Shown: piece after piece, positions 5,433 to 6,126 of the stretch | Layout: every line of letters begins with the position of its first letter | Numbering within the stretch: the stretch's first letter is position 1 | Source: Chromatiales bacterium | GTDB taxonomy: Bacteria > Pseudomonadota > Gammaproteobacteria > UBA6429 > Thiohalophilaceae | DNA: 6,126 bases | Reading direction: 5' to 3' | Assembly (NCBI GenBank): GCA_024641465.1 | Contig: JAHEDB010000147.1 | Coordinates: 1 to 6,126 of the forward strand | Notes under the pieces: model-generated | What the model saw: only the letters and a program-made list of their open reading frames with translations | Told to the model about the DNA's origin: nothing | Databases searched by the model: none | Position numbers and translations under genes: made by a program

Positions 5433-5869
5433 GCGATACAGATACACCACAAGACGAAGATGTAGCACAGCGGGGAAAGGATACCGCGCCGGATGATCAG
5501 GCGGTCGCGGATGACTGGGCCAGCGCGTTGGAAGAGGCGGGCGATACCGACAAGGTCAGTCCCGCGGGACTACAGACCCTGCGGGATGATGCCGTAGCCG
5601 GTGATGAAGATTTTAATCTGGATGTCATCCTCGATGTGCCGGTGACCATCTCCATGGAGATCGGCCAGACCAAGATCAGTATTCGTAACCTGTTGCAGTT
5701 AAACCAGGGTTCGGTCATCGAACTGGATCGCCTGGCCGGGGAACCGCTCGATGTACTGATCAACGGTACCCTGATTGCGCACGGCGAGGTGGTGGTGGTG
5801 AATGAAAAGTTTGGTATTCGCCTCACCGATGTCATCAGTCCGGTCGAACGTGTGAAGAAGCTACAGTGA
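5429..5869 (+). CDS. fliN: Flagellar motor switch protein FliN, 146 aa
   Basis: FliN forms the bottom of the C-ring with FliM and helps dock export substrates through FliH. The first ~60 residues are acidic and variable, but contain DDWASALEEA (28-37), the short conserved N-terminal segment also seen in E. coli FliN. The C-terminal SpoA domain (about 63-146) is well conserved: LDVILDVPVTISMEIGQT (64-81), IRNLLQLNQGSVIELDRL (85-102), AGEPLDVLINGTLIAHGEVV (103-122) and the end with FGIRLTDVISPVERVKKL. Length is slightly above the enterobacterial form because of the acidic linker. Its ATG overlaps the fliM TGA, and GCGGGAG (5415-5421) gives a good ribosome-binding site 7 nt upstream. No intein, fusion or CheC-type extension is seen, so this is plain FliN and not FliY. 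Confidence 0.98.
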   Translation: MSDTDTPQDEDVAQRGKDTAPDDQAVADDWASALEEAGDTDKVSPAGLQTLRDDAVAGDEDFNLDVILDVPVTISMEIGQTKISIRNLLQLNQGSVIELDRLAGEPLDVLINGTLIAHGEVVVVNEKFGIRLTDVISPVERVKKLQ

Positions 5870-6126
5870 TGCGGCGGACTCTTACCTGGGTTAATCTTGG
5901 TTTGCTATCTTTGTGGTGCACTCAGGCTACGGCTGATGCCACGAAAAAGGCCACCGGCCCACTGGCATCCCAACCGGTCGGCGCCGGGGATTTTATCCAA
6001 ATGTTTCTCGGCCTGTTTTTCGTGCTGGGGATCATCTTTGGCATGGCGTGGTTTATCCGTCGTATGGGGAGTTTTCAACAGGCATCGCACGGCGCCCTGC
6101 GTGTCCTGGGCGGCCTGTCGCTCGGG
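5869..6126 (+). CDS. fliO: Flagellar export-gate assembly protein FliO, N-terminal part (3' end outside window)
   Basis: FliO is a membrane protein that stabilises assembly of the FliP ring of the flagellar type III export gate. The frame opens with ATG at 5869, overlapping the fliN stop as TGATG, and remains open for 86 codons to the window end. The first ~23 residues (MRRTLTWVNLGLLSLW..TATADA) look like a cleavable signal peptide with two arginines and an Ala-rich end. A transmembrane helix follows at about 43-62 (IQMFLGLFFVLGIIFGMAWF), then the positive IRRMG. The end, ALRVLGGLSLG (76-86), is the conserved start of the FliO cytoplasmic domain. FliO sequences diverge strongly, so the call leans on this motif, the topology and the position directly after fliN. 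fliP is expected next. Confidence 0.92.
   Translation, partial: MRRTLTWVNLGLLSLWCTQATADATKKATGPLASQPVGAGDFIQMFLGLFFVLGIIFGMAWFIRRMGSFQQASHGALRVLGGLSLG

Noticed and set aside
1..6126. CRISPR array, insertion sequence, phage, toxin-antitoxin or RNA gene
   Set aside because: No regularly spaced repeats, transposase, terminal inverted repeats, tRNA-like folds or rRNA sequence were seen; nearly all bases are accounted for by conserved chromosomal genes.

Overview
The window looks like chromosomal DNA of a motile gammaproteobacterium with moderate GC content. The evidence is very close family matches to gammaproteobacterial Orn, RsgA, MotB and FliN, a sigma54-type flagellar promoter, and the rsgA/orn pairing next to mot genes, an arrangement known from Pseudomonas. 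The genus cannot be named from this sequence. There is no sign of mobile elements, CRISPR, tRNA or rRNA, and coding density is high.

Layout. The 3' part of motB (1-498, +) converges on a three-gene minus-strand block. Read in transcription order, that block is an M48/Ste24-type membrane metallopeptidase (3069-1822), pterin-4a-carbinolamine dehydratase (1796-1506) and the ribosome-assembly GTPase rsgA (1491-502). The gaps inside the block are 14-25 bp, so it is probably one operon. Only 3 bp separate the motB and rsgA stop codons. The peptidase gene is divergent from orn (3155-3712, +), with 85 bp between the two starts. After a 185-bp intergenic stretch comes a flagellar operon: fliL (3898-4395), fliM (4407-5432), fliN (5429-5869) and the start of fliO (5869 to the window end). 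Its junctions are an 11-bp gap, an ATGA overlap and a TGATG overlap.

How the genes work together. MotB is the peptidoglycan-anchored stator subunit. FliL is a stator-associated membrane protein. FliM and FliN form the C-ring switch, and FliO assists assembly of the flagellar export gate. The window therefore joins stator and rotor/export genes around a small housekeeping block (RNA-fragment turnover, 30S maturation, pterin recycling, membrane proteolysis). Orn also degrades pGpG, the breakdown product of c-di-GMP, a second messenger that often controls motility. A functional link between Orn and the flagellar genes is only an inference from position.

The most informative non-coding stretch is 3713-3897, upstream of fliL. 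It holds a near-consensus sigma54 -24/-12 element (3840-3855), a perfect 12-bp palindrome at the predicted transcription start, a related palindrome overlapping the -24 box, and two dyads further upstream. One of those dyads is a cluster of TTGAC half-sites at an enhancer-like distance. I found no convincing new biological system. The fliL control region and the unusual translation start of the pterin dehydratase gene are the parts most worth a second look.
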